A stretch of DNA of 64,000 bases from Bacilli bacterium (lineage in GTDB: Bacteria > Bacillota_I > Bacilli_A > RF39 > UBA660), in NCBI GenBank assembly GCA_017513865.1, contig JAFWMN010000008.1:124001-188000 (forward strand), written 5' to 3'. A program made the position numbers and the translations under genes. Positions 17,031 to 25,178 of this stretch are shown here, one piece after another. Position 1 is the stretch's first letter. Each line of letters begins with the position of its first letter. The notes under the pieces were generated by a model. It searched no databases. It had not been told where the DNA came from and was given only the letters and a program-made list of their open reading frames with translations.

Positions 17031-18173
17031 ATGAAACATATTTTTATAGTTGGGTCACGCGGTTATCATGTTAATTACGGTGGCTGGGAGACTTTTACAG
17101 ATAATTTAGTTGATAAATATAATGATAAGAATACAATTTTCCATGTTGGAATGATTACTGATGACATTAATATGAAATCTACTAAGATTTCGAGTAATTT
17201 ATTTGTTGATTATATTTATATTAAAAATAAAGGTAGTATTAAAATGTTTTTGTATGCGATTAAGTCTTTTAATTTTTATTTAAAATATATTGAAAATAAC
17301 AATATTGATAATGCTTATATTTATGTTTTAGGTTTAAAATTATTTAATTATTTAGCTATAAAAAAACGAATTATTAACAAACTTAATATTAAGGTTTTTG
17401 TCAATCCTGATGGTCTTGAATGGATGCGTAGTAAATGGAGTTATCCAGTTAAAAAATTCTTTTTACTTAGTGAAAGATTTATGCTTAATAACTGTGATAA
17501 AATTATTTGTGATGCTTTAGGTATACAAGAATATGTTTGCAGGAAATATCCTAAGCTTTCTTCAAAAACAGAAGTAATTGCTTATGGTTATAATGATGTT
17601 GATGTTAAAGGGATTGATGAACAGGAAGTTTTAAATGCTTATAATTTAAAAAAAGATGATTATTTATTGATGGTTGGTAGATGTGTTCCTGAAAATAATT
17701 ATGAAATGGTTATAAATGGTTATATGAAAAGTACCACTTCTAAAAAATTGGTTATTATATCTAATTTATCTAGTAGTAATTATTATAATGATTTGCTTCA
17801 AAAAACTGGATGTGAGTCTAATTCAAACATTATTTTTATTGATGGAGTTTACGATAAGCAAAAATTATCAATAATTCGTAAAAATGCTTATTCATATATT
17901 CATGGTCATTCAGTAGGGGGGACTAATCCTAGTTTGATTGAAGCTTTGGCTTTAACGGATATTAATATTTTATATGATGTATGTTTTAATCGTGATGTAG
18001 GGGCTGATGCTTGTTTATATTTTGATGACGAAAAATCTTTGACGAAAATTTTAAATGATTCAAAAACATTAAATAAAAATCGATCTATAATGAGCAAAAC
18101 GGCTAAACAGATTGTTCAAAATAATTACACTTGGAAAATTATAATAGATAAGTATAAAAAAATATTTAAGTAG
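17031..18173 (+). CDS. DUF1972/GT4 glycosyltransferase (rhamnosyltransferase-like)
   Basis: A 380-residue GT-B enzyme. The N-terminal FIVGSRGYHVNYGGWETFTD is the DUF1972 signature (G-x-RG-x3-NYGG-x-ET) found in RgpA- and Cps2T-type rhamnosyltransferases. The C-terminal half has the GT4 features MVGRCVPENNYE and GHSVGGTNPSLIEAL, the donor-binding E-x7-E-like region. ATG at 17031 follows GAAAGG; an in-frame start six codons earlier lacks a site. No rhamnose synthesis genes lie in the window, so the sugar is unproven. Confidence 0.82.
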   Translation: MKHIFIVGSRGYHVNYGGWETFTDNLVDKYNDKNTIFHVGMITDDINMKSTKISSNLFVDYIYIKNKGSIKMFLYAIKSFNFYLKYIENNNIDNAYIYVLGLKLFNYLAIKKRIINKLNIKVFVNPDGLEWMRSKWSYPVKKFFLLSERFMLNNCDKIICDALGIQEYVCRKYPKLSSKTEVIAYGYNDVDVKGIDEQEVLNAYNLKKDDYLLMVGRCVPENNYEMVINGYMKSTTSKKLVIISNLSSSNYYNDLLQKTGCESNSNIIFIDGVYDKQKLSIIRKNAYSYIHGHSVGGTNPSLIEALALTDINILYDVCFNRDVGADACLYFDDEKSLTKILNDSKTLNKNRSIMSKTAKQIVQNNYTWKIIIDKYKKIFK

Positions 18174-18181
18174 GTGTTTTA

Positions 18182-19984
18182 ATGAAAAAAATATTTTCTA
18201 AATTTGCTAAAGTATTTTATTTGATTAAAAAAAGTATTTACTTTGCTTGGTATAGGCATCATTTTTTGATACCACCTAGAGTTTTAGTAAAGTATATTAA
18301 GTCTTTTTTTGCGGTTTTAAAAAGAGGTAATAGTACTTCTAATCTTTTTGTTAATCAGAAAGAATACATAAAATGGTTTAATCAGCACAATATTACTTTA
18401 AAGTATGATGATTTAAAATATAAGCCTTTATTTAGTTTTATTGTGCCAACATATAATGTTTCTAGAGCTTTTCTTTCTGAATGTTTAGATAGCTTGCTTA
18501 ATCAAAGCTATGATAATTTTGAGATTTGTATTGTAGATGACTGTTCTTCTTTAAAGGAAACTATTGATACTTTAAATGATTATAAAGATAAAGATTCTAG
18601 AATTAAATTAAAATTTAGAAATGAAAATGGTCATATTTCTAAAGCTAGTAATGATGCGATTAAAATGGCTACAGGTGATTTTATAGTTCTTGTTGATAAC
18701 GATGATGTGATAGAGAAGGATGCTTTATATTATCTAGCTAAGGAATTGAATCGTGATAAAAATCTTGATTTAATCTATTCTGATGAAGATAAAATTGATT
18801 TTAAAGGGAGATATATGGAGCCTCACTTTAAACCGGATTATTCGCCTGATACTTTTATGTGTGTCAATTATATATGTCATTTGTGTTGTATTAGAAAATC
18901 TTTAGTTGATGAGCTTGGTGGTTTTAGAAGTGAGTATGATGGTTCTCAGGATTATGATTTATTTTTGCGTGTTACGGAAAAAACTAATAAAATTTCTCAT
19001 ATAGAAAAAGTGTTATATCATTGGAGACAAACTGCAACTAGTACAGCAGGTTATTTAGGTAATAAAAGTTATGCTTATGTTGCTGGTAAGAAAGCTTTGG
19101 AAGATGCGCTTAAACGCCGTAAATTAAATGGCGTGGTTTTAGATAATCCTAGAGTTAGTACTTATCTTGTGAAGTATGCAAATAATAATGAATTAGTGAG
19201 TATTATCATTCCAATGAAAGATAAGGCCAAAATTACTCGAAGATGTCTAGAAAGCATTTATAATAAGTGTACTTATAGAAATTTTGAAATTATTTTAGTT
19301 GATAATAATAGCACTGAAGATGATACTTTTAAAATGATAGACGAATATAAAAATAAATATGATAATTTTAAAAGTATTCGTTTAGAATGTGAATTTAATT
19401 ATGCTTATATTAATAATGAAGCGGCAAAAGTAGCTACTGGTGATTATCTATTATTTTTAAATAATGATACTGAAGTGATTACTCCGGATTTTATTGAATG
19501 GATGCTCGGTTATGCTAGGTTAGACCATTCTGGTTGTGTTGGTATTAAATTATTATTTCCTGACAAGTTGGTGCAGCACGCTGGTGTTGTTCTGGGTTTT
19601 GGTGGAGCTGCTGGTCATATTTATGTTGCTTCTTCTTATAATGATAATGGTCTTTTTGGAAGACTTGTAATGCCATATAATTATAGTGCGGTTACTGCTG
19701 CTTGCATGATGGTTAGCAAACATAAATTTAATGATGTTTCTGGTTTTGATGAAAATTTAAAAGTTGCACTTAATGATGTTGATTTGAATTTAAAACTTTT
19801 GTCAAAAAACTATTATAACGTTTGTCTTTCTAATGTTGAGATGTTTCATTATGAAAGTAAGAGTAGGGGATATGAGGCTAGTAAGGAAAAACATGATAGA
19901 TTTATGTTTGAACAAAAATATATGAAAGATAAATGGGGTTCTTTGCTTGATAATGATAAGTTTTTTAGTAAAAACAATTTTTGA
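18182..19984 (+). CDS. Two-domain GT2 glycosyltransferase
   Basis: A 600-residue protein, the close paralog of the gene at 2346. The N-terminal segment shares YRHHFLIPP. Domain 1 begins at about residue 83 (FSFIVPTYNVS) with LVDNDDV as metal motif and SQDYDLFLR. Domain 2 begins near 340 (VSIIIPMKDKAK) with DNNSTEDDT and LFLNNDTEV, and here all catalytic elements are present. Tandem GT2 enzymes of this form extend rhamnan or similar chains and can add two different linkages. Eight bases separate it from the preceding gene, so they probably share a transcript. Confidence 0.87.
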   Translation: MKKIFSKFAKVFYLIKKSIYFAWYRHHFLIPPRVLVKYIKSFFAVLKRGNSTSNLFVNQKEYIKWFNQHNITLKYDDLKYKPLFSFIVPTYNVSRAFLSECLDSLLNQSYDNFEICIVDDCSSLKETIDTLNDYKDKDSRIKLKFRNENGHISKASNDAIKMATGDFIVLVDNDDVIEKDALYYLAKELNRDKNLDLIYSDEDKIDFKGRYMEPHFKPDYSPDTFMCVNYICHLCCIRKSLVDELGGFRSEYDGSQDYDLFLRVTEKTNKISHIEKVLYHWRQTATSTAGYLGNKSYAYVAGKKALEDALKRRKLNGVVLDNPRVSTYLVKYANNNELVSIIIPMKDKAKITRRCLESIYNKCTYRNFEIILVDNNSTEDDTFKMIDEYKNKYDNFKSIRLECEFNYAYINNEAAKVATGDYLLFLNNDTEVITPDFIEWMLGYARLDHSGCVGIKLLFPDKLVQHAGVVLGFGGAAGHIYVASSYNDNGLFGRLVMPYNYSAVTAACMMVSKHKFNDVSGFDENLKVALNDVDLNLKLLSKNYYNVCLSNVEMFHYESKSRGYEASKEKHDRFMFEQKYMKDKWGSLLDNDKFFSKNNF

Positions 19985-20022
19985 TTTATGTTTTTTATTC
20001 GTAGGAGAAAGTATGTGATTTT

Positions 20023-20757
20023 GTGAAAAAGTTATTTTATGTTATTGTTTCACTAATGTTTTTTGTTTTAGTTTTTTTGTTCCTATATTTTGGTTTTTAT
20101 GTTGGCAAAATATATAATGAAAAACTAGTACTTAATAATAATCCTAACCGTGATCTTTTTAATAATAAAATTGAAAATATTGTTCATAATAAAGTTATTA
20201 TTGTTGGGGATTCACGAATGGCTTATTTAAATGAGCGTGGGAAAAAAATAAGCATTCCTATTAATTTTAATTTTATTGCTTATAGTGGAACAAAAATTTC
20301 GTGGTTAAAAAATGAAGCTTATTTAAGGTTAAAAGAAAAACTTGATAATATTGATAATAATTATCATTATAGCGTTGTTGTTAATATGGGAGTTAATGAT
20401 TTAAATGATGATATTGAGCCAAAAACTCATGCTTCTATGTACTATGATTTTTATAAATTTTTAGCTTTGGAATATCCAAATGTTGATTTTTATTTTTTGT
20501 CTGTTAATCCTATTGATGATAATGTTATTAACAATTACGGAGTTAAGCAGTATAGAACAACGGAAAAAATATTGGAATTTAACAATATAATGTATTCTAA
20601 TATTTTGGATGATAATATTAAGAATTTGACTTATTGTGATTCATATAATAACATTGATTTTGGCATTCCTGATGGTCTTCATTATGATAAAAATACTGAT
20701 CAAAAGATTATCAATTATATTGTTAATAAATGTGTTAAATATGATAAAAGAGGGTAA
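20023..20757 (+). CDS. Membrane-anchored SGNH/GDSL hydrolase
   Basis: A 244-residue protein with an N-terminal membrane anchor (about 5-28) and an exported SGNH domain. Block I is VGDSRMAY with the nucleophile Ser, the glycine block lies in AYSGTK, block III is NMGVND, and block V is DGLHYD with the catalytic Asp and His. The likely job is removal or transfer of O-acyl groups on the exported glycan, acting with the acyltransferase at 6622 (inference). The start is a GTG; AGGAG lies 15 bases upstream, farther than usual, and an ATG at 20013 leads straight into a stop. It closes the polysaccharide locus. Confidence 0.72.
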   Translation: MKKLFYVIVSLMFFVLVFLFLYFGFYVGKIYNEKLVLNNNPNRDLFNNKIENIVHNKVIIVGDSRMAYLNERGKKISIPINFNFIAYSGTKISWLKNEAYLRLKEKLDNIDNNYHYSVVVNMGVNDLNDDIEPKTHASMYYDFYKFLALEYPNVDFYFLSVNPIDDNVINNYGVKQYRTTEKILEFNNIMYSNILDDNIKNLTYCDSYNNIDFGIPDGLHYDKNTDQKIINYIVNKCVKYDKRG

Positions 20758-20768
20758 TTCCCTCTTTT
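20746..20768. terminator. Bidirectional terminator between the SGNH gene and spoIVB
   Basis: AAAAGAGGG (20746-20754) and CCCTCTTTT (20760-20768) form a perfect 9-bp stem. The stop codon of the + gene is in the loop and the stop of the - gene overlaps the other arm. Confidence 0.8.
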
Positions 20769-21762
20769 AATTTTCAGCTTCTTCTAGCATATTTGTAATA
20801 AATATTCCATATCCTTTATGAGGATCATTTATAACGACATGTGTTATGGCACCTAATATCATATTATCTTTTATAATAGGTGAGCCACTCATTCCTTGAA
20901 TAATCCCATTTGTTTTATTTAATAATTCTTTATCGGTTATTTCAAATATAAAATTTTTGTTTTTTTGTTTTTCAGAATTTACTTGAATAATATTTATATC
21001 ATATTCTTTGGTTTCATGGTTTTTTAATACTGTTATTATTTTAGCTGGACCGGTTGTTATTTTATCAGGTGTAGCTACTTCATAGGTTTTTAAATCATTG
21101 ATGTTTTCGGTATATGTTCCGAAAATTCCTTGTGTGGTGTTTTCTGTAGTTTTTCCCTTTATTTCATCTTTATTATATTCAGCTTTTTTTTCGCCAGGTT
21201 TACCATTATCGCTTGGAATTATTCCCGTAACATTTGAATTGTATATTGTTCCTTCTTTTATTTCAAATATTTTCTCAGTTGCTTGTTCTCTTATTTCGTG
21301 TCCTAACGCTCCAAATTTTTTGGTTTTGGGATCGATAAATGTTAGTGTTCCAATTCCAGTTATACTATCTTTTACAAATAGGCCGGTTTTATATATGTTA
21401 CTTTCATCTTTATAGAGTTTTAGTTTAGTTTTTTTTATTTGATCATTTCTTTTATATTCTATTTCTATTTCATCTGAATTTGTTTCATTTATTTTTTCGG
21501 CCATTTCTTTTATTGAGTATATCTCTTTGCTATTTATTTTTTTTATAATGTCACCTTTTTTTATGCCTGCATTTTGGGCTGGCGATTCATTATTTATTTC
21601 ATATGTCCCAACAATTAATATTCCGTTTGCATTTAAAGTTATTCCGATATTTTCACCACTGGCGATTATCTTATTTGAATAGGCGAGGATGTTTTGTGGA
21701 ATAATAAAATATGCGAGAAGAAGGAGGCATACTAGTTTTTTAATTTTTTTAAAAAACATCAT
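20767..21762 (-). CDS. spoIVB: SpoIVB-type sporulation peptidase (S55) with PDZ domain
   Basis: A 331-residue exported serine peptidase. It has an N-terminal signal/anchor (about 9-27), then a PDZ domain (about 50-115, with SPAQNAGIKKGDII), then the S55 peptidase domain. GIGTLTFIDPKTKKFGALGHEI holds the catalytic His region and GMSGSPIIKDNMILGAITHV the catalytic Ser; both match SpoIVB closely. In Bacillus this forespore protease signals across the space between the membranes to activate sigma-K processing. TAGGAG precedes the ATG. It stands alone here, whereas in Bacillus it follows recN. Confidence 0.9.
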   Translation of the reverse strand: MMFFKKIKKLVCLLLLAYFIIPQNILAYSNKIIASGENIGITLNANGILIVGTYEINNESPAQNAGIKKGDIIKKINSKEIYSIKEMAEKINETNSDEIEIEYKRNDQIKKTKLKLYKDESNIYKTGLFVKDSITGIGTLTFIDPKTKKFGALGHEIREQATEKIFEIKEGTIYNSNVTGIIPSDNGKPGEKKAEYNKDEIKGKTTENTTQGIFGTYTENINDLKTYEVATPDKITTGPAKIITVLKNHETKEYDINIIQVNSEKQKNKNFIFEITDKELLNKTNGIIQGMSGSPIIKDNMILGAITHVVINDPHKGYGIFITNMLEEAEN

Positions 21763-21837
21763 ATCATCTCCTATTATTTATCAGACTACAGTATTATTAT
21801 GAGTTATTTTTAACATATTAAAACTAGTAATTTTTAC

Positions 21838-21863
21838 CAAAATAAAAACACTGTACAGTGTTT
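21838..21863 (-). terminator. Terminator and perfect palindrome after the 29-residue peptide gene
   Basis: The 18-bp perfect dyad AAACACTGTACAGTGTTT (21846-21863) is followed on the - strand by TTTTTATTTT. It overlaps the stop codon of the small gene at 21862. The T-run on one side favours a terminator over an operator. Confidence 0.6.
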
Positions 21864-21951
21864 AAATATATACAAATAGTCCTGCTATAAAAAAAGCAAT
21901 TATTCCTATAAGCATAATCCAAATAGCGATTTTTTGAACAATTGGGTTCAT
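21862..21951 (-). CDS. 29-residue single-pass membrane peptide (DUF4044/Prli42-like)
   Basis: The peptide starts MNPIVQKIAIWIMLIG and ends FIAGLFVYI: a short polar N-terminus and one membrane helix. A strong GAGGTGA lies five bases before the ATG and a terminator follows the stop, both supporting expression. Length and layout resemble the DUF4044 and Prli42 families of tiny Bacillota membrane proteins, of which Prli42 anchors the stressosome. With so few residues the family assignment is tentative. Confidence 0.65.
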   Translation of the reverse strand: MNPIVQKIAIWIMLIGIIAFFIAGLFVYI

Positions 21952-22039
21952 TATTTTCACCTCAATTTAATTATAATATATTTTTATTATTTTTGGAATA
22001 TTTTATTTTAAAAAACATATATTTTATTGAGGGATAAAA

Positions 22040-22660
22040 ATGAATAAACATTTGGACAAGCTAAAAAAAAGATTATATTTTAATAATAATTTATTTGTTT
22101 TTTTATTTGTTTTAATTTTGGTTGGAGTGGGGGCGGGAGCTTTATTTTCAACTATTTTAAATACCGCAGACAAACATGTTGTTTCTACTTATTTAAATAA
22201 TTTTTTTACACAGTTTTCTGGTGATATGAATATTTCTTTTTTTAACAATTTTGTTTTTACTTTAGGATTTGCCTTTATTATTTGGATTTTTGGTATTTCA
22301 GTTATTGGTATTTTATTAATTTTACCTTTTTTGTTTTTTAAAGCATTTGTTTTAGGTTTTGGTATTGGTAGTATATTAATTAACTATAAATTTAAAGGGA
22401 TTATTTTTTCTTTGATTTGTGTTGTTCCTCACCGGGTTGTTAATTTATTGATATATGTTTTAATTTCAGCTTATGCACTGATGATTTCATATAGAATGAT
22501 TGTTAGTATGAAGGATAGAAAATCATTTGATTTTAGATTATTTATGAATAGATATTTATTTATTTTATTTTTTTCTTTCATTATTTTAAGTATTACTTCT
22601 TTATATGAATCTTTTGTTTTACCTTACTTTATGAAGTTTATAGTTAATTTATTAAAATGA
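22040..22660 (+). CDS. spoIIM: Stage II sporulation protein M
   Basis: A 206-residue polytopic membrane protein with five or six hydrophobic segments. FGISVIGILLILPFLFFKAFVLGFGIG and the VVPHRVVNLL segment are typical of SpoIIM, and the length is close to the 214 residues of the Bacillus protein. With SpoIID and SpoIIP it forms the complex that drives engulfment of the forespore. GAGGGAT precedes the ATG. The TGA stop lies inside a terminator stem. In Bacillus spoIIM neighbours xerD, which is 4 kb away here. Confidence 0.88.
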   Translation: MNKHLDKLKKRLYFNNNLFVFLFVLILVGVGAGALFSTILNTADKHVVSTYLNNFFTQFSGDMNISFFNNFVFTLGFAFIIWIFGISVIGILLILPFLFFKAFVLGFGIGSILINYKFKGIIFSLICVVPHRVVNLLIYVLISAYALMISYRMIVSMKDRKSFDFRLFMNRYLFILFFSFIILSITSLYESFVLPYFMKFIVNLLK

Positions 22661-22681
22661 TAGATTTTCTATCATTTTTTA
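22655..22681 (+). terminator. Rho-independent terminator after spoIIM
   Basis: AAATGATAGA (22655-22664) and TCTATCATTT (22668-22677) form a perfect 10-bp stem with a 3-base loop, then T's. The TGA stop is part of the stem. Confidence 0.75.
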
Positions 22682-22683
22682 TG

Positions 22684-22689
22684 TATAAT
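22684..22689 (+). promoter_or_regulatory. Candidate -10 box for mnmA
   Basis: TATAAT begins a few bases after the spoIIM terminator and 19 bases before the mnmA start. A -35 would fall within the terminator hairpin and is not recognisable. Confidence 0.4.
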
Positions 22690-22707
22690 ACTTTTGGAGG
22701 AATTTGT

Positions 22708-23796
22708 ATGGCGAAAGTTGTTGTTGGTATGAGCGGTGGCGTTGATAGTAGCGTTGCGGCTATTAAGTTATTAGATGCGGGCTATGAGGTAATAGGCCTT
22801 TTTATGCGTAATTGGGATAGTACTATTAATAATGATATTTTGGGTAATCCTAATAATTTGAATGATATATGTCCGCAAGAAAAAGATTATAATGATGCTT
22901 TAAATGTGTGTAAAAAACTTAATATTCCTCTTCATAGAATTGATTTTGTTAAAGAATATTGGGATTATGTTTTTACTTATTTTCTGAATGAGTTAAAAAA
23001 GGGGAGAACACCTAATCCTGATGTTATGTGTAATAAGTATATTAAATTCGATATGTTTATTGATAAAGCTTTGGAACTAGGAGCAGATTTTATAGCGACA
23101 GGTCATTATGCTAGAATAAAAGACGGTAAACTTTTAAGAGGTATTGATAGAAATAAAGATCAATCATATTTTCTTTCACAAGTATCCAAAGAAAAATTTA
23201 AGAATGTTTTATTTCCAGTAGGTGAGTTAACTAAAGAAGAAGTTAGAAAGATTGCTCATGAATATGATTTGGTTACTGCTGATAAAAAAGATTCTACGGG
23301 TATTTGTTTTATTGGAGAACGTAATTTTAAGGATTTTTTAAAGAATTATTTACCTAACAAACCAGGAGATATTGTAAATATTGATACTGATGAGGTTTTG
23401 GGTAAACATATAGGTCTTATGTATTATACTATTGGACAAAGACGTGGTCTTAATATTGGTGGTACAAAAGAAAGAATGTTTGTGGTTTCTAAAGATTTAG
23501 ATAAAAATATTTTATATGTTGCTTTAGGCGATGAAAGTAAGTATTTACTTAGTTATGCTTGCGAAATTGAAGAGGTTAATTTATTGGATGAACTTCCTTC
23601 TAATTGTACGGCAAAATTTCGATATAGACAACCAGACAATGAGGTTTCTGTTTCAATGCTTGATAGCGGTAATTTACTTATTAAATATCCACAGGGTGTT
23701 AAGGCAGTTACTGAAGGACAAGCCTGTGTTTTATATGATGGTGATGTTTGTTTAGGTGGGGGCATAATAAAAGAGGTATTTAAAGATAAAAAATAG
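22708..23796 (+). CDS. mnmA: tRNA-specific 2-thiouridylase MnmA
   Basis: A 362-residue enzyme that thiolates U34 of Lys, Glu and Gln tRNAs. The ATP-binding P-loop GMSGGVDSSVAA, the first catalytic Cys in PNPDVMCNKYIKF, TGHYARI, DQSYFLSQV and the second Cys in DSTGICFIGERNF are all present. Length is normal. ATG at 22708 follows GGAGG at 7 bases; the in-frame start at 22657 lies in the preceding terminator. It is a single-gene unit. Confidence 0.95.
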   Translation: MAKVVVGMSGGVDSSVAAIKLLDAGYEVIGLFMRNWDSTINNDILGNPNNLNDICPQEKDYNDALNVCKKLNIPLHRIDFVKEYWDYVFTYFLNELKKGRTPNPDVMCNKYIKFDMFIDKALELGADFIATGHYARIKDGKLLRGIDRNKDQSYFLSQVSKEKFKNVLFPVGELTKEEVRKIAHEYDLVTADKKDSTGICFIGERNFKDFLKNYLPNKPGDIVNIDTDEVLGKHIGLMYYTIGQRRGLNIGGTKERMFVVSKDLDKNILYVALGDESKYLLSYACEIEEVNLLDELPSNCTAKFRYRQPDNEVSVSMLDSGNLLIKYPQGVKAVTEGQACVLYDGDVCLGGGIIKEVFKDKK

Positions 23797-23816
23797 TTTT
23801 TGCTATTTTTTATTTT
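23788..23816 (+). terminator. Rho-independent terminator after mnmA
   Basis: AAAAAATAG (23788-23796) pairs with CTATTTTTT (23803-23811), 6-base loop, T-rich tail. The TAG stop closes the first arm. Confidence 0.65.
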
Positions 23817-23850
23817 GCTTTTGGTGTTTAGCTTTTTTTGTTGTAATTAC

Positions 23851-23910
23851 TTGCATTTTACAACTTTTTATTGACATTTTACTTTACGTTTTACTTGACA
23901 TTTTTTACTT
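23851..23910 (+). repeat. Three direct repeats upstream of the HTH regulator gene
   Basis: TTGCATTTTAC (23851-23861), TTGACATTTTAC (23871-23882) and TTGACATTTTTTAC (23895-23908), 20 and 24 bases apart, with an extra GTTTTAC between the last two. The third copy contains the -35 box. The layout suggests an operator, possibly bound by the HTH protein encoded downstream. Confidence 0.45.
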
Positions 23911-23923
23911 GTTAATATAAAAT
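23895..23923 (+). promoter_or_regulatory. Sigma-A promoter of the HTH regulator gene
   Basis: TTGACA (23895-23900), a 17-base spacer and TAAAAT (23918-23923). GGAGGG follows at 23931-23936 and the start codon is at 23945. Confidence 0.7.
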
Positions 23924-23944
23924 TAGAGTAGGAGGGTTGTGTGA

Positions 23945-24727
23945 ATGGAAAGGTTAAATGAGATTTTAAGAGAACTTGGTATTTCTAAAGTCAAACTTGC
24001 TAAATGCTTAGGGGTTTCTAGGCAGATGATATATAATTATTTAGAGTTAGATGATTTAAATAAATGGCCAAAAGATAAAAAAGTTATTTTACTTAATATT
24101 TTAGGAATCAAAACTTCTGATGAACTTGAAAATATAAAAGTTGATACGGATTATATTATGGATGTTGAAATGCGTATTAATAGTTTGTTTGAAAATTCTA
24201 ACAAAAGTGATGTAGCTGATAATGATGCGGTATTTAGTGGTTTAGGTATTAAGCAAAAAGAACTTCTTCATAATATCATTGATGAAGTTAAAGAAAGACT
24301 TGAAGATGATCAAGATGATAATGCTTATAATTCTATGCTTTATTTACATCATTATTTACAAACAATGGAAAGTTCTAAGGAATTAAAATTTATTTTAGCA
24401 TATATGTCTAAAGCGGCTGGTTATACCAAACCGTATGAATTTGTTTATGATGAAACAGAACAATTTATTTTTGAAAGTATTTTGTTTTCGGCATTAAATT
24501 TATATAATGGTGGTACTGCAAGCAAGTCTAAAATTGCGGCAACGCATAAACGCTTTGTTGATCAAATTGAACAGAAATTAGAGGAAAAAATGAGCCGTAC
24601 GTTGGAGATTAATTCAGCTAAAGTTCAAGCAATGAAGGAATTGGGATATAGTGAAATTAATGAAGATAATGCAGCTGAGGTTTTGGCAAAAATTGTTGAA
24701 ATTCAATCTCGTAAGGTAGGTAATTAA
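23945..24727 (+). CDS. HTH (XRE-like) DNA-binding protein of unknown role
   Basis: A 260-residue protein. Residues 1-50 form a helix-turn-helix: KVKLAKCLGVSRQMIYNYLE is a clear recognition unit. The remaining 200 residues are mostly helical and acidic, with no domain I recognise; the last 50 (RTLEINSAKVQAMKELGYSEI) look like a second helical domain. It has a good promoter and upstream repeats that suggest autoregulation. The ATG lies 8 bases after GGAGGG; an in-frame GTG at 23939 is followed by a stop, fixing the start. It is monocistronic, with a terminator after it. Confidence 0.75.
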   Translation: MERLNEILRELGISKVKLAKCLGVSRQMIYNYLELDDLNKWPKDKKVILLNILGIKTSDELENIKVDTDYIMDVEMRINSLFENSNKSDVADNDAVFSGLGIKQKELLHNIIDEVKERLEDDQDDNAYNSMLYLHHYLQTMESSKELKFILAYMSKAAGYTKPYEFVYDETEQFIFESILFSALNLYNGGTASKSKIAATHKRFVDQIEQKLEEKMSRTLEINSAKVQAMKELGYSEINEDNAAEVLAKIVEIQSRKVGN

Positions 24728-24766
24728 TAATCCTATAATATATATTATGTTAACTTCTATAAATTG

Positions 24767-24802
24767 AAAAAAGATGAGTTATTACTACTCTCTTTTTTTA
24801 TC
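24767..24802 (+). terminator. Rho-independent terminator after the HTH gene
   Basis: AAAAAAGA-T-GAGT pairs with ACTC-TC-TTTTTT around a 7-base loop, one bulged T, followed by T's. It lies 40 bases after the stop. Confidence 0.55.
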
Positions 24803-25149
24803 AGTTATTTTATTTATATATTTTATTAATTATTATTTAATTTTTTTATAATTGTATGTAAAAAAATAATTTTTAATTTGTTTTAATTAATTTTATATTT
24901 TTTCCTTAAATTATGTTATGTTATGTTTATCAATAGCAGTTTTTCCCCTACTAATAATATACTTTATTTAAATATTTTATTCTCTTGCATCTCTATGGGG
25001 TAAATTAAGATTGATTCTAAGCTATCGAGGATATATTTTATGTATAGTTATTCATTTCGATTTAAATAATGTGTAATATTTATTTACTTTTTTTGTTTAT
25101 TTATTATAGCTTATATGTCTTCTTTCCTTTTTTTGTTAATAGGGGATTT
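24803..25149. other. Gene-free AT-rich stretch
   Basis: About 350 bases with no credible coding frame on either strand. It has short ATGTT direct repeats near 24914-24930 and CCCC/GGGG-containing segments near 24945 and 24998, but no convincing RNA fold or riboswitch that I can recognise. Genes on both sides converge on it and each has its own terminator. Confidence 0.5.
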
Positions 25150-25178
25150 TAATAAAAAAAGTATGATTTCCATACTTT
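25150..25178 (-). terminator. Rho-independent terminator after the ArsP_2-type gene
   Basis: On the - strand AAAGTATG (25178-25171) and CATACTTT (25165-25158) form an 8-bp stem with a 5-base loop, followed by TTTT. The stop codon overlaps the first arm. Confidence 0.75.

Noticed and set aside
21838-21863. The 18-bp palindrome as a LexA-type operator
   Set aside because: It overlaps the stop of the small gene and is followed by a T-run on that strand, so a terminator explains it better.
24728-25150. A riboswitch before or after the metal transporter
   Set aside because: The gene-free stretch is downstream of the transporter's end, not in its leader, and I can fold no known riboswitch from it.
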